Shown here one piece after another: positions 23,729-35,654 of a DNA stretch of 64,000 nt. Position 1 is the stretch's first letter. The number at the start of each line of letters is the position of its first letter. The translations under genes were made by a program, and so were the position numbers. Below the pieces are notes generated by a model, which was given only the letters and a program-made list of their open reading frames with translations, ran no database searches and was not told the DNA's origin. The DNA is from Nemophila menziesii (taxonomy: Eukaryota; Streptophyta; Magnoliopsida; Boraginales; Hydrophyllaceae), in contig JARWIR010000031.1 in assembly GCA_029959085.1 (NCBI GenBank), positions 4,278,001 through 4,342,000 of the forward strand, written 5' to 3'.

Positions 23729-23924
23729 AACAAAAGTGCTATACGGGAGACAACCCGTAATTTCTTTTATGTTTTTACATTTGTAGTTTTTAATTTATGT
23801 TTAGCTAAGTTAATTTTTGTTGATATTGCATATTTGAGAAAGGTATTAGTGTTTTTGATGCTTAGATGTTGGAGAAATCGAGTTAGGGAATGAAGAACAA
23901 AAATTTTCGGAAAATTCTGACCAC

Positions 23925-24195
23925 AGGTGCGGTATACCGGACCTCAGCCCCGGTATACCGCAGGTGAAGAAAACCCGTACCACGGGTGGATGCCACGTGT
24001 TTTATGCAGGGGAGAAAAAAAATATGATCGATGAGTCCGGTATACCGGACCATATGCGCGGTATACCGCGGGAGCAAAAACCCGTGTCACGGGTATGTGG
24101 CGCGCGTTTATTGACGAACGAAATTTTGTGGAGCATCAGATGTTGCGGTATACCAGACCCTTTGCGCGGTATACCGCAGGTCGCCGCCTGGAGAG
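23925..24195. repeat. GC-rich palindromic tandem tract (3 units of ~108 bp)
   Basis: Three units start near 23929, 24036 and 24145. Each has two GGTATACC cores, and the first two are followed by an AAAACCCGT-N-CACGGGT hairpin. In the middle unit GTCCGGTATACCGGAC (24035-24050) and CGCGGTATACCGCG (24057-24070) are perfect palindromes. The tract is CpG-rich in an AT-rich element and has no plausible protein. A related tract lies at 38975-39350 in the large Athila element. Confidence 0.85.
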
Positions 24196-24641
24196 AGGAA
24201 AAAACGGGATTTAAGGTTTATAAGGAGGGTTAATATCATTATTCCGAATTTATTAAACCTCAAGCCTCTTTGTCTTCTCCAAAACTCTCCCAACTCCATT
24301 GAAGCTCATAAAAAAACCTTCACCAATCATCAAAACATTACCCAATCACCATGAAAACACATCCAATTCATTCTCCACATCATTACAAAGAAGATTCAAC
24401 CACCCATATCATACCAAAACACCTTGAATCCAAGAATCAAAAGCTTAAATTTCAGAAATTCATCCTACAATTTCTTAAATCCAAGCCAATCCATGAAGAA
24501 TCCATCTTACCCATATAGAGAATCATCATCAAATCACCTTTCCTAACCCAAATTAAGCTTGTACAACCAATAATCAAAAGTTCAAATTTCAAGAGTGGTT
24601 AAAGCTTTGAGTTGGGGGTCAAGTGAGATGATTAAGAGAAC

Positions 24642-24966
24642 ATGAACATTATTTACTATAAGGGAGATGAAGAAAAGCAAGGTATTGGATTAATTGATAA
24701 GAAATCAAGTGAGAAAAGTAATTCAAAGGGTAAAACAAGTCAAGAAAAGAGAGGTAGCTAGCTGTGTTGATTCAATGAGCAAAAAGGTTCTAACTTTAGT
24801 GAAGAAAACAACACAACCTCTACAAATCAAAGACTCTACACCTAAAGAAAAAGCTTCAATGGCCATGATAGCCTCTCCAAGGAAACAATTAAAGGAACTA
24901 CCTTTTTCTTATAAGAAAGTATTTGAAGAAGAAGTTGAAGGAGAAGTTGAAGGAGAATACATGTAG
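24642..24966 (+). pseudogene. Hypothetical basic ORF of unknown origin
   Basis: An ATG at 24642 opens 38 codons rich in Lys, Ser and Gly and ends at a TAG near 24757. A second frame, open from about 24694 to 24966, continues with many Lys (VLTLVKKTTQPLQ, SPRKQLKELPFSYKKVF) and ends in a Glu-rich tail. The long frame has no ATG of its own near its start, so any gene would need a frameshift. I do not recognise the protein. Position, between pol and the 3-prime LTR, is where Athila elements may carry an env-like gene, but nothing here supports that identity and no signal peptide or membrane segment is visible. Confidence 0.25.
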
Positions 24967-26838
24967 ATTCGTGGAGATTTGGAATGATGGGGTTGTTTGT
25001 GAATTGTATTGTGTGAGAAGAAGAAGAAGATGTGACACTGTTGATCTATGAGGAGGTGATACGGATTTTCGGTCTCTCCCATGTCATTATTTAATGCAAT
25101 ATCCTATTATGATCACGTGTCTTGATCGGAAAATCGAATAAGAAGTTGGGTGAAGAAGAAACACGTGAATTTAAGATAAATAATAATATTGACAATGCTT
25201 GGATCATTAAAGTTTTGAGAGTAATGCAACTTTCAAAAGAATAAAAGGAGTACATCATAACACTCATCGAGCAATCAAAGAAAAATCCAGCAAAATCCTA
25301 TCTTGGATGTCATTAAGGCGAGGTAATAGTCTCGAAGAGTATGTTTTCTTTCTTCCCTACCATTTCTTTATGTGCAATATGTATGCTAATTTTAAATTTT
25401 ATTTTTCTTGAGTCTTTATCGAGTCGTGGGGACACGACTCATTTTTGAGTTGGGGTGGGGATTCGTTGTCCTCATCTTCCTTTTTGTTTTTTTTCATAAA
25501 ATTTAAATTTTTTTGGGTTGAATTAGGCATAGAATATGTTGAATGTACCTATTGAGCATGATTTAATTAGGTCAATGATAGTAAGTAGTATGTTTTTTAA
25601 AGATGTACTTAATTTGTTTAGATGCATGTATGAAAACAGGAAATAAAAGATAGAAAAGTTAATGAGCAATGCTAAGAAGTATGTTGAAACTTAGGGAAAT
25701 TATTTGGTGTGTAGAACGTGAGGTTTGAAATTAGTTGAAAACCCGCTTATCTATGAACTAATAATGAAAAAGTAACAAAATCCGGTAGTCAGAAAAATGA
25801 ATAAGGCAGTTCTTTCATGATTAAAACACTTGAAGCCTTTTATACTTTCTCACCCTTTTATTTGATTATTGTTATTATTTATCCGTCTTAGCCCCTCTGA
25901 GCCTTTCTTAAGCCTTTTTATTGAACCACATTATAATCCATACCCTTAGTTTGTAGGACTTATCTATATGCCCCGCACTCGAATCGCAAAACCTGAGACA
26001 ACTCGTTTTAGAGCTTGAGTTTGGGGTGGTGGGTTTCATCATTAGGGAACATTGGGTTTTGGGTATTATATTTTTGATTTTATTGATGATGAAATTGTTA
26101 TTATTGTAACCCTTTGTCGGGGTAATAGTGAATGAAAAAGAAGCTACGAGATAAATTTGCCAACAAGGGCATAAAAAGAAAGAATATATATATGAAAAAA
26201 TAGTGTGATATCTCAACATCAAAAAGAGAATCATAGCTATAGAAAAAGAAAAAAAAATTGATATGAAAAGAATATATATTCGGACCTACAAAGTGGAATT
26301 TTTGTATATCATCACAAAAAGTTTTAATTGGGATTATTGGGGATGCAAATCAAAAGCATCAATAAATTGGGTTGAGTGAGAACATCTTCGAGTGAAAACT
26401 CAAGCTCTAGGGTGATTCGTTGATGACTAGTGAGGAGAGAGCCAAAAGCTCACTTTTCATTATCCAAATATACAACACCCGTCCTTAAGCCAAGTTATAA
26501 CCAAGACCTTAAGATTTCTAACTACTAGGTGGAGAGACAATTGAGCTATTAGGTAGTAGGTAAGTGGACCATTGGATGCTATATTTGGGACCTATGAACA
26601 ACCTATAGCCATTAACATGAACTAAGTTATCATCCTCTCATTCTGGCATTGCGAAATTAATCTTGACTTGAATTTATGGATTGTTGATTACATGTGTATT
26701 AAGCATATTTGCGCGTCATTTCTTAAGCATTACTACATGAGACTTTTTAGATTTTTTGCTCTAGGATCATTCATTACGTTCTGTTATTATTCTCCTCCTA
26801 CTTCTTCTTTTTTACTACCCTACTGTTCTTAACTTTTA
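24967..26838. other. 3-prime non-coding region of the gag-only element
   Basis: No supportable ORF. It is collinear by eye with 39750-41250 of the large Athila element. Shared landmarks are the hairpin/purine module at 25421-25460, a GAGCTTGAGTTTGGGGTGG stretch near 26012, CCTTTGTCGGGGTAATAGTG near 26110 and GTGAGGAGAGAGCCAAAAGC near 26430. Confidence 0.7.
25421..25460 (+). promoter_or_regulatory. Internal hairpin plus purine tract
   Basis: GAGTCGTGGGGACACGACTC (25421-25440) forms a perfect 8-bp stem with a GGGA loop. It is followed at once by TTTTTGAGTTGGGGTGGGG. The same module lies at 39878-39918. It resembles the 3-prime polypurine module, so it may be an internal priming site; function not shown. 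Confidence 0.6.
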
Positions 26839-26874
26839 TTGTATCGGGACGATACAACTTTGAGTTGGGGGTCT
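26839..26874 (+). promoter_or_regulatory. Hairpin and polypurine tract before the 3-prime LTR
   Basis: TTGTATCGGGACGATACAA (26839-26857) is a perfect 8-bp stem with a GGA loop. It is followed by CTTTGAGTTGGGGGTCT directly against the LTR start TGAT at 26875. The purine run is the expected plus-strand primer. The large Athila element has an equivalent hairpin with a different stem sequence that still pairs. Confidence 0.75.
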
Positions 26875-28376
26875 TGATATCTCCTCATTTGTGATAATAT
26901 AATATAATTCTGAGACATCATTTTAGGCTTATTTATTAGTTTATAGGTTGATTTTAGCTTAGTTTAGTGCACTTTCCTATTTTGAGTCTTGATTTGTTGA
27001 ATTATTATTTTTAGAGCATATTGGGTTTAATTGTTTATTTAGTGTGAAGCTTTAAAGATAATTATGGAGATTAATTAGAGTCCAAGTCAAAGACTACAGG
27101 ATATGAAAAGAGATATGCATGGTAATTGGAGATAGAAGGAAACAGAGTTCAATTAGGAAAAGGAAAAGCTGCCTAAATCTGAATTTCTGTAGTACACGCC
27201 TAAAGAAGTGGTTATTTACCTAAGAAATAGGCCGATTTTGGTAATTACCTTTCATAGGGACAAAGATAATTCTGTTACGATTCTTTTGGTATATTGTGGA
27301 GTAAAACCGACCAATAACGAAGAAGATATGCTCAAAACGGTCCAGCAGTGTTTATCTTTATTTCTATATGAATTTGAGTTGGGCTAGGAGTCCATTACTT
27401 TCCTTCTCCTTCAAGAAAACGAATTAGGTCTTCCTATACCCTATAAATACAGTCTCTTAACATTAGAAAATCATTCTTGGCCAAGAGGAAGCTGCAACAC
27501 AAGAGAAGAAGTCTAGAAGGAGCTGTGCATCAATCATGTCTCCTTCAACCTCTTATTTTGTAATTCTTTTCTCTTCTTTTCTTAGTATGAATTAATTCTT
27601 TTTAGTTTGAGTTTTAGCATATATGTATGAACCCTAGTTTTGAGTTGACATCTATCTAATTTGGGAACTTTATGTTTCAAATTGAATTATAGTTTTTATT
27701 CTCTGTTTATGTGTTTGGATTTATATTTTGTGTTCTTGTGGATGCGCGCCCATATAGAATTACCATCTAGTAATTAGGTCACCATTGACAACAGTGTTTA
27801 ATTGCATGTTTAGCACATAACGTCTAGTATTAGGTCTGATCTGACAACCCAACCTAGCTAGGTAATTACTATGGTTTAGTTCTTGTGACTATTTACCAAT
27901 TATAGGAAAAGTTTGCTTAGGAAGCCTTATTGACACAGGTAAATCCTATTTGAAACTACTGATAGTGAATTGGGACCGATTAGGGAAATACTACATAATT
28001 CACCCTTACATGTTTAGAACGGCAAAACTAGTGGGGATTGCATGCTAATTACTCAAGCTATAACTTTCATAATATCTTCTTTTCTTTTCTTTTATTTAGT
28101 TTCTGTCTTTAGTTTATTAGTTTAGTTTTATTATTTAAAACCAAATAAATATTTGTCTATCTCTTCTTCCTACTAGCGTATTATCTTTTCTATCTTTAAT
28201 ATCTACACTTGAATAATTTGCATAAGTTCTTCTTAACCTTCGTAGTCCCTGAGGAACGAATCTTGCTTATTCATTAAAACTTGCATACGATCTGTATACT
28301 TGCAGAACCGTGTTAACTTAGGGTGTTTATTTGCACTTATTTTATACATCTTTTTATCACACCTTAGGCCACACCA
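26875..28376 (+). repeat. 3-prime LTR of the gag-only element
   Basis: 1502 bp, aligned with 20830-22346. It starts TGATATCTCC, so the initial facing repeat has one mismatch here. The TATA-like CTATAAATA is at 27441-27449. It ends CCACACCA followed by the duplication CGTGT. Confidence 0.93.
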
Positions 28377-29855
28377 CGTGTTCAAAATAAGAAGGATGAT
28401 AAATATTTTAAAGATGTTTTTTGACATGGTCCAAAAGTTACAAATCAATTTTCCATTTGTTGAAGTTTATGAAAGAGGTGCTTTCCAACAAGAGAAAGTA
28501 TCATGAAGGGGATATAGTTTGTTTACCTGAGGAGTGTAGTGCAATTTTCCAAGTAAGTTGCCATCGAAGGTGAAGGATACCAGAAGCTTTAATATTCTTA
28601 TATAAATTGGTGAATAATGGACTAAGAGAGCGTTATACGATTTCGATGCGAGTATCAATCTTATGCTTAAGTTGTTGTATGAAAATCAAAGATTGGGGAA
28701 ACGAGACCTACTACCATAGTTTTGAAAATGGCATATAGTTCTATCACCCATCCCGAAGGAAAGATAGAGTCTGTACACGTCAAGATATGTAATTCATATT
28801 TCCATGTCATTTAATTAGTCTTGAATACGACTCGAATAACAATGTGCCAATCATCTTGGGGTGTCCATTCTTAATTAAGGGGCGTACTTTGATTGACGTA
28901 GAAAATTAAGAATGAATCATGCAAGTATAAGATGAAGATGTCAAATTTAATGTGTTCAAGACGATGAAATTTCGCGAATGTAGTGACGATTACTTCTGTG
29001 TGGACCAATTACGACACAGAAGAGGTATATAATTAAAATAGCCGAGGTTATGGCGGCTTTAAATTATGTAAGTGGAAGGTCAAGAAGTAAATTTTATGAA
29101 TAAATATGAGTTTGGTAGGAAATAGAGCCAAGAAAGAAACAACTTTATTGAATCTCCTCTAAAACATAAAGCAAGACCACTACCTTACAATTTAAGGTAT
29201 GCTTGTTTAGGAGTAAATAATACATTACCTGTTATTATTTTCGCTAAATTGATAGGGCTTCACTATGAGAAGTTATTTCTTGTTCTTCGAGCTAACCGAG
29301 AGGCAATTGAATAAACTATTAGTTATATCAAAGGCATTAGTACTATCATCTGTTAACCCAATATCTTTCTTGAAAATGAGAAGGCACAATGAGTTGAGGG
29401 TAAAGGAGACTTGTGCCGGTAATGAAGAAAGTAGTGAGGAATGACGTTATCAAACTATTAGATGCGGGGACCACCTTGTCTATTTCTAATAATGAATTGG
29501 TTTGTTCGATTCAATGCATGCCGAAGAAAGGAAGAATTACTATTGTCCTTAATGATAAGAACGAAGCCATACTGTCGATAACCGTTGTGGGATGGAGAGC
29601 GTGTATGTATTATCAAATTTCGAACAAGTCTACAAGGAAGGATCACTTTCCTCTACCTTTCATAAACCAAATGTTTGACAAGCTTGCAGGGACATAGTCT
29701 TATATCTTCCTTGATGACTATTCGGGCTACAATCAAATTTGTGTGGATCCCTCCGATCAAAACTAAATCACTTTCACATGTCTATTTGGCACCTTTACCT
29801 TTTGAAGGAGGCCATTTGGTTTGTCTGAGGTGTCGTGAAGGAAATGATGAAATAT
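28377..29855 (+). pseudogene. A copy 3, right part: gag-protease-RT relic
   Basis: Continues the A relic after the nested element. It begins CGTGTTCAAAATAAGAAGGA, matching the unbroken site at 50620-50640. The order is pre-protease (LPEECSAI-like near 28530), a protease core with a substituted DFDASIN-like motif near 28638, and PFLIKGRTLIDVEN near 28866. The RT fingers follow (29413-29697), with [29 protein letters not shown], then DDYSGYNQICVDPSD and a FGTF stretch up to about 29810. Many stops. It stops at the same RT point as copy 2, then C follows. Confidence 0.75.
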
Positions 29856-30029
29856 AAAAAGGGTGATCAATAATATATAGAGATAATTCTCCAACGCGTC
29901 TTGAAGACAACTCGTATAGACCCATGTACTCCCACCCAGCACACTCTTCTTACTAAAGGCTACTAAAGTTATTTTGCACCATAACCTATTCTTTCCACTA
30001 AGTATTATACAATTAAAATTATATTTAGC

Positions 30030-30109
<80 letters not shown>

Positions 30110-31361
30110 TAAATACACAAAACCCAAAAAATATCCCACACCCACTCATTATATCTACATTTTTTCCCGTCCATTGCCTCCTCTGTCTATTCTTTTTCCT
30201 ATCTTCTGTAAAAGCTCTTTTTTGGGAAATAAATCTCTTACAAATGCTTCAACACTCAGATATAAAAGCTTTCTATTCAAGTTTCTCTGTATTAGCATCA
30301 TATATTATCAATTATTGTGTACCAACATTCCAGTTTATAAAAAAAACTTCGAGTTTATTAGAAAGACAAGGCAGAAGCTTTGTTTTTGTGTTAATAATCA
30401 GTAATTTTATGTAATAATCAGTGATTTTGCGTTTGCAATCAATAATTTTGTGTATCATTCATAAATCAATTGTAACTTTGAGATTTTTCAATTCTTAGTT
30501 ATTTTTATGTTAATATTCAATGATTTTGCGTAATACTGAGTGTTTTGTGTTTTATACACAGTGATTGTGTGTTAATACTCTGAAAATTTAATTGATTCAT
30601 AGTGAATTTAAACGGTAATAAGTGAATTCAGCATATTGATTTTCATAAATACTTAGTGAACTTATTGATTACTCGATAAATGAGTATTGTTCTACAACAT
30701 GGATGTTCTTTACTGATTTATTGAGTACCTCTGTTTTCCATGAGTATTACGTGATTTTCTGAGATATCAATTAATTGATTAGAATTTAACATAAAATGAT
30801 TGACTATTAGCTCAAAAATACTTAGTATTAATTGAAAATCACTGAATATTTCAAAATCCCAAAAGTTACCGTTGATTAATGAGTATTAACGCAAAATCAC
30901 TAAGTAGTAATGCAAAATCACGGAGTATCGCATAATATAGTTGAGTGTTCTCTAACAAAATTATGTAGTTGACGAAACCTCATAAACTCGAGACTACCCA
31001 AAGCTTCTTGAGTCGATATGCGAAACTTCATAAAGTCAAAGCTACGGATCTTTATGGTGGCTGTCAGAAACCTTCCATGAAACTTGAAGCTACAGCCTTC
31101 CGTGAAATTTGAAGCTACAGATCTGGTGGCTACGGAAGATTGAAGACGAAAAGTTTCAAAAAGCTTTGTAAATTGCAATTATACTTGAAACGACAAATAG
31201 AAGGGAGGAGAGAGTTATATAGAGAGAAAATGTAATGTGTAAAAAAATGTATCTTTTGGATTATATATACCCTAAGGTGTATTTAACCTGTAAGACCCCA
31301 TAAGATATTCATCTAAAAATAAAAGGTCTCTAACCCGAGATATTTTTATAAAGTCTTGTAA
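29856..31361. repeat. C block, copy 2
   Basis: Homologous to 5151-6430 throughout, including the CTCCAAC(A/G)CG(T/G)CTTGAAGA start and the inverted motif arrays (about 30385-30600 left arm, 30760-30960 right arm). It has extra material at 31010-31140 with short repeats of TGAAACTTGAAGCTACAG. It ends at the target duplication of the large Athila element. No gene recognised; short frames here are not shared with C copy 1. Confidence 0.6.
30033..30108. repeat. (TA)n microsatellite, expanded
   Basis: About 38 uninterrupted TA dinucleotides. The homologous place in C copy 1 (about 5323-5337) has only about 8, so this run expanded after duplication. Confidence 0.95.
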
Positions 31362-31366
31362 AGGAG

Positions 31367-33135
31367 TGATGTCTCCCGATTTGTTCTAATTATTAGCCCC
31401 TTGGAGACATCCTTTTAGGTGAATAAATGACTTGTTTGATATACTTTTAAGCTTATTTGATCATATTGCACTTTCTCCCCTTGGATATTAATTATTTGCA
31501 GAATCTGAGCTTTTGTGCGTAAATTTGACTATTTTTAATGCAAAGTTAATTGGTTCTTGAATCTCATGAAAGACCAATCCAAGGAGAAAAAGTGAGAATA
31601 AAGTCTTAGTGCATTTTAGAGTGTTAGGAAGTGAATTTTAGTCAAGTTTCTATTTTTAGAGTACACTTTCCTATTTCGATTTCTTAATTTATTGATCTAT
31701 TCTTTTTAAGCATATGCGGTTTAATTATTTATTTAATGTGAAGTTTTTAAAGATAAATGGTAATTACTTAGAGGCCAAGTCAAGATAAAGATGAAAGGAA
31801 AGAAGATTTACATGGAAATAAGAAGATTTAGGAAAGATTTATTCAAAGGAGGAAAAGATAAAGCTGTCTTTTGAAATCTGAAATCCAGCCACGTTTTAGA
31901 GATAAAATCATAATTAAAGATTGGAATGGATTCTGGACGAATGGTCTGCACCAATAGAAAGAGCTTTCCAAGACAAGCAGTTTCATATATTGGAACTTCT
32001 CAAACGGATAAATATTGAAAAAGATATGAACAAATCAAATCAGCACCAAATCTTACCTTTCCTAGAATTTAGAGCTACGAATTTGAGAGTCTTTGACTTG
32101 TCTTCCACTCCAAGCAAAATTAGACCTAGGTTCCTCCAACACCTATAAATACACCCCTTAACCTCCTACTTCGAGACACTTCAGAGAATTACACAAGAGG
32201 CTTAAGGTTTTCAAGTCAGAGCACGAAGGAGAGAAGAAGCTAGAAGTTGGAGGAATCCTGTTCTTCCAACCATAGTCATTCTACCCTTTAGGTTTTTCAT
32301 TTATCTTTTGTATTTGAACATGAATTCCTTTTCTTTTATGTTAGTCTTTAATTTCATTATGAGCTAAATTTCTTTATACTTGAGAATCGCATAAAAGGGA
32401 TGAACCTTAATTAATGAATCTATGTTTTGAATTTGGGATTGTTTAGATTTAAACTGAATTGAGTTTTAGGTATTGGATATTACTTTGTTTTCATTACTAA
32501 TTCTTTTAGGAACAACTAGAATTAGCTGTTAGTATTTGGGCTATTCAATTTAGTGGCGAAGTGATCATACGACAGGGGGGTTTGAATACAGATCTAGGTA
32601 ATACCCGTGTAATGTCCGTTATTGACCGACAGGCTTAACTAGTTACATAGCCAAAGAGGTAAAATCTTATCATCCGAAAAGCCATATTCGACCATACAGG
32701 TGTTTATGATACTTTAGGATAGCTTCTAGGTCCACCCGACAGGGGGCTAGGAGATATTAGAGTCCCGACTAATATTATAATTCCAATTCTACCCTTAAAC
32801 ATAGCATAGATTACATTGATTAAGTGGATTCCTTTGCGAGGATCAAGTATTTCTCTTATCTGAAGTTAGTTTTTATTTGCTTTATTTCTTTTCTGTTAAG
32901 ATTAATTTAGTTTTATTTTAATTGTATCTTTTAATTTCCAAAAACCAAACAAAAATTACTATCTTTTATTTTCTGCTTAGCAATTATCTCTACTATCTGA
33001 TTAATATTTGGGTTGAACCTAATCCGTCCCTGAGAACGAACTTGATTATCATATATTACTTGGGACAACCGTACACTTGCGGTTAAGTGGTTCCTCTATT
33101 TTGCACTCAATTTTATAACACCCCAGGACCCACCA
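31367..33135 (+). repeat. 5-prime LTR of the large Athila element
   Basis: 1769 bp, starting TGATGTCTCC with the facing repeat GGAGACATC 26 bp downstream, and ending GACCCACCA. TATA-like CTATAAATAC at 32143-32152. Most differences from the 3-prime LTR lie in the first 750 bp. A 75-codon frame at 31921-32148 lies within this LTR (and again at 41841-42068 in the other one) and is not a gene in its own right. Confidence 0.95.
32143..32152 (+). promoter_or_regulatory. TATA box of the 5-prime LTR
   Basis: CTATAAATAC about 775 bp into the LTR, repeated at 42063-42072. The same motif occurs at a similar relative place in the LTRs of the gag-only element. It is the likely RNA polymerase II start region; the start site itself is not visible. 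Confidence 0.6.
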
Positions 33136-33141
33136 AGTTTT

Positions 33142-33159
33142 TGGCGCCGCTGCCGGGGA
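33142..33159 (+). other. Primer binding site, tRNA-Asp
   Basis: TGGCGCCGCTGCCGGGGA starts 6 bp after the LTR end. It complements the 3-prime end of plant tRNA-Asp with one mismatch. This primer is typical of the Athila lineage. Confidence 0.9.
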
Positions 33160-33279
33160 CGGTAGCGTGTGACCCCGGTGTTAATCTTTAGTAGTTTAAT
33201 TGTTAGTTTAGTTTTAGTTTTATTTTTCAGTTTTACGCTTTGGGTTGTTTTTCTTTCTCAGGTTTACAGGTTTTGGTTT

Positions 33280-35654
33280 ATGCGTGAAGATATTGTGATT
33301 CTTGCAAATCCCGAAAACCTAGTTCGTGAAGCAAACAAAAGAAAGAGAGACGCTAAAGCAAAAGAGTTAGAGGAGTAATTAGCAAAAGAAACAATGGCTG
33401 GTCAACTCCCCCCAGCTGCTCCTGTTGCTCGAAACAATGATCCGTGGTTCATCAATGGCCCTGAAGAAGCTCCGTTTCGAGCTCCTGCCCTCGGAATTGG
33501 CCCTGCGAATATTAATTTCGAGAGATTCAGACCCGATCCTGGTATGTAATCTCAGTTTCAGAGTTATGGCAATTTCCGAGGAGCACCGACCGAAGATCCA
33601 ATCCGTGCTGTACAGAAGTTCATGCAAATTTGCGATTCTTATATTACGCAAGGAGTAACTAAAGAGCAAATGTATTTTGCTCATTTTAGATACTTTGTTA
33701 TTTATGGAGCAAGTGAGTGGCATGATTCTCAAGAACCCGGAACGATTACAACATGGGACGCATTACAAACCGAGTTCTTCGATAGATACTACCCAGCAAA
33801 CATGAGATTAGATGCGCAAGTTCAAATAACATCATTCAAACAAGAACAAGACGAGACTTTGGGTAGAAGTTGGAAGAGATTTCAGATTTGCTTAAGAAGA
33901 GTCCCTGATCATGGCCTCACAAAAGTTCAACAGATGAAGATATTTTACCGAGGACTTGATGGCTCTTCAAGAAAGGATCTAGACTTGCTTTGTGGTGGTG
34001 GATTCCTACAGGTACAACCAGTTCATGCGAAGATTATTTTGAATAGAACTGTAACAAATGAATTTGGTTGGAAAACTGTAAGAACACCTGTTCGAGGTGG
34101 AAATACTGCATCAATTGAAGAAAAGGTCACCGCCATGGAAAACAAACTTGAACAACAACTGAAACAGCTTACTCTAGCTATTACAAAAGGTGTTAATGGT
34201 AGAAGAGTAGATGTTAATGTTACACAAGAAGTTTATGGATGTTCTAATTGCAGTAAAGACGATCATGATTGGGAGACTTGTCAAAACAATCCAGAATCCG
34301 TAATGTTTGTATCCAACCGAGGGAACTATAATTCAAGTGGTCAAGGCTATCAACCGAATAGAAACCTTCCGGGTTTCCAATATTCAAATCCAAATGGGGC
34401 TGCTAATCCAAACTATGCATATCAACCACGCCCCAAGGAAACAACTTTCAACCAAGACCTCATAACAACTATCAAGGTGGACAAGCATACGGAAATCAAG
34501 CTCAGAGACAACCTCCTCAAGATGCTTATACCGAAACCATGAACCAGAAAGCCTTACCGGCTCAACCTCAAGATGGTGATCTAGATGTTCAACAAACCTT
34601 GACAACACTAATCAGCATTCAACAATCTACGGCCGCAGCACTTAAGTTGATGGAAACTCAAATGGCTCAGATAAATAAAAAATTAAATCAACGTCAGCAA
34701 GGACAACTACCGAGTGATACTGAAGAACCTAAGCAGAGAGAAGATTGTAATGCAGTAACACTTCGAAGTGGTAAGAAGCTCGCTCCACCTCCTTTCCCCG
34801 TGATGAAAGAAAAAGAAACAACTGTGAAAGAGAAACCGGTAAAAGATGTGGAAGAGAAAGAAGACGAGCCTGAGATAATTGAAGTGGAGAAGATTCCGGA
34901 GAAACCAAAATCCAAAGATGTTACAGAAACCCTTCCTCCTCCACCTTTTCCTTCAAGAGTTCAGAAGAAAGGAGACATGGCAGAATATCAAAAGTTCTTG
35001 AATATGGTACGTGGGCTCAACATTAACGTTCCGTTCTTAGATGCTATACGCGATGTTCCGAAGTACGTTAAATTTCTGAAAAGAGCCATCACCAACAAGA
35101 GACCATACCGTGAGAATGAGATGATAGGATTGCCGGAAGAATGCAGCGCTATATGCCAAAGTAAGTTGCCACCTAAACTACTTGATCCTGGGAGTTTCAC
35201 GATTCCTATCTCTATTGGCAATGAGTGGCAAGGAAAAGCTTTGTGTGACTTGGGCGCGAGTATCAATTTGATGCCCAAGTCAATTTTCAAAAAATTGAAG
35301 ATAGGAAACGCCAGACCAACTTCCATGATCCTACAAATGGCTGATAGATCCCTCGCTCATCCAGAGGGATGAATCGAAGATGTCCTCGTCAAGGCAGGTA
35401 CGTTAATCTTTCTAGTTGATTTCGTTATTCTTGAATACGACGCGGATAGGAATGTCCCCATCAACTTGGGTCGACCATTCCTAGCCACGGGGTGTACTGT
35501 TATTGATGTAGAAAACGGCGAATTAACCATGCGAATCCAAGACGAGACGGTAAAGTTCAACGTGTTTAGGGCCATGAAGTTTCCAGATATTCCTGAAGAG
35601 TGTTTCCAAATTGATGTACTTGATTTACTGCGCAAGAAACGTTCGATTTTATGA
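33280..35654 (+). pseudogene. Athila gag-protease region with three stops and two frameshifts
   Basis: Translation would start at ATG 33280 (MREDIVILANPENL). In-frame TAA codons occur at 33376-33378 and 33547-33549. The open stretch 33622-34542 holds the Athila-type capsid region (TITTWDALQTEFFDRYYP, then DETLGRSWKRF and MKIFYRGLD) and one CCHC knuckle, CSNCSKDDHDWETC (34240-34281). A one-base loss in the C run at about 34431-34434 shifts the frame. The next stretch (to 35372) has the RSGKKLAPPPFP linker and the retropepsin core DLGAS at 35247-35261. A TGA at 35370-35372 interrupts it, the frame then runs on to 35654, and a second shift around 35620-35650 is needed to enter pol. In this family gag and protease are normally one reading unit with pol. 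Confidence 0.88.

Larger units (their letters stand above)
20830..28376 (+). mobile_element. Non-autonomous Athila-like LTR retrotransposon (gag only)
   Basis: A complete element with LTRs at 20830-22346 and 26875-28376 and perfect 5-bp target duplications CGTGT (20825-20829 and 28377-28381). It has a tRNA-Asp-type primer site and a polypurine tract next to the 3-prime LTR. Inside are a gag remnant with a CCHC knuckle, a GC-rich palindromic tract and hairpin/purine modules. It has no RT, RNaseH or integrase. Counted by eye, the LTRs differ at about 45 sites plus a short indel (roughly 3 percent). It sits inside A copy 3; unoccupied sites survive near 1520, 3660 and 50622. Confidence 0.92.

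Noticed and set aside
24967..26838. Env-like gene in the gag-only element
   Set aside because: No open frame with signal peptide or membrane segments; only short unrelated frames. The same holds for 39351-41250 in the large element.
33169..33378. 69-codon ORF with a hydrophobic start just after the primer site
   Set aside because: The TM-like N-terminal part is the T-rich leader; the real gag start is the internal ATG at 33280 in the same frame.
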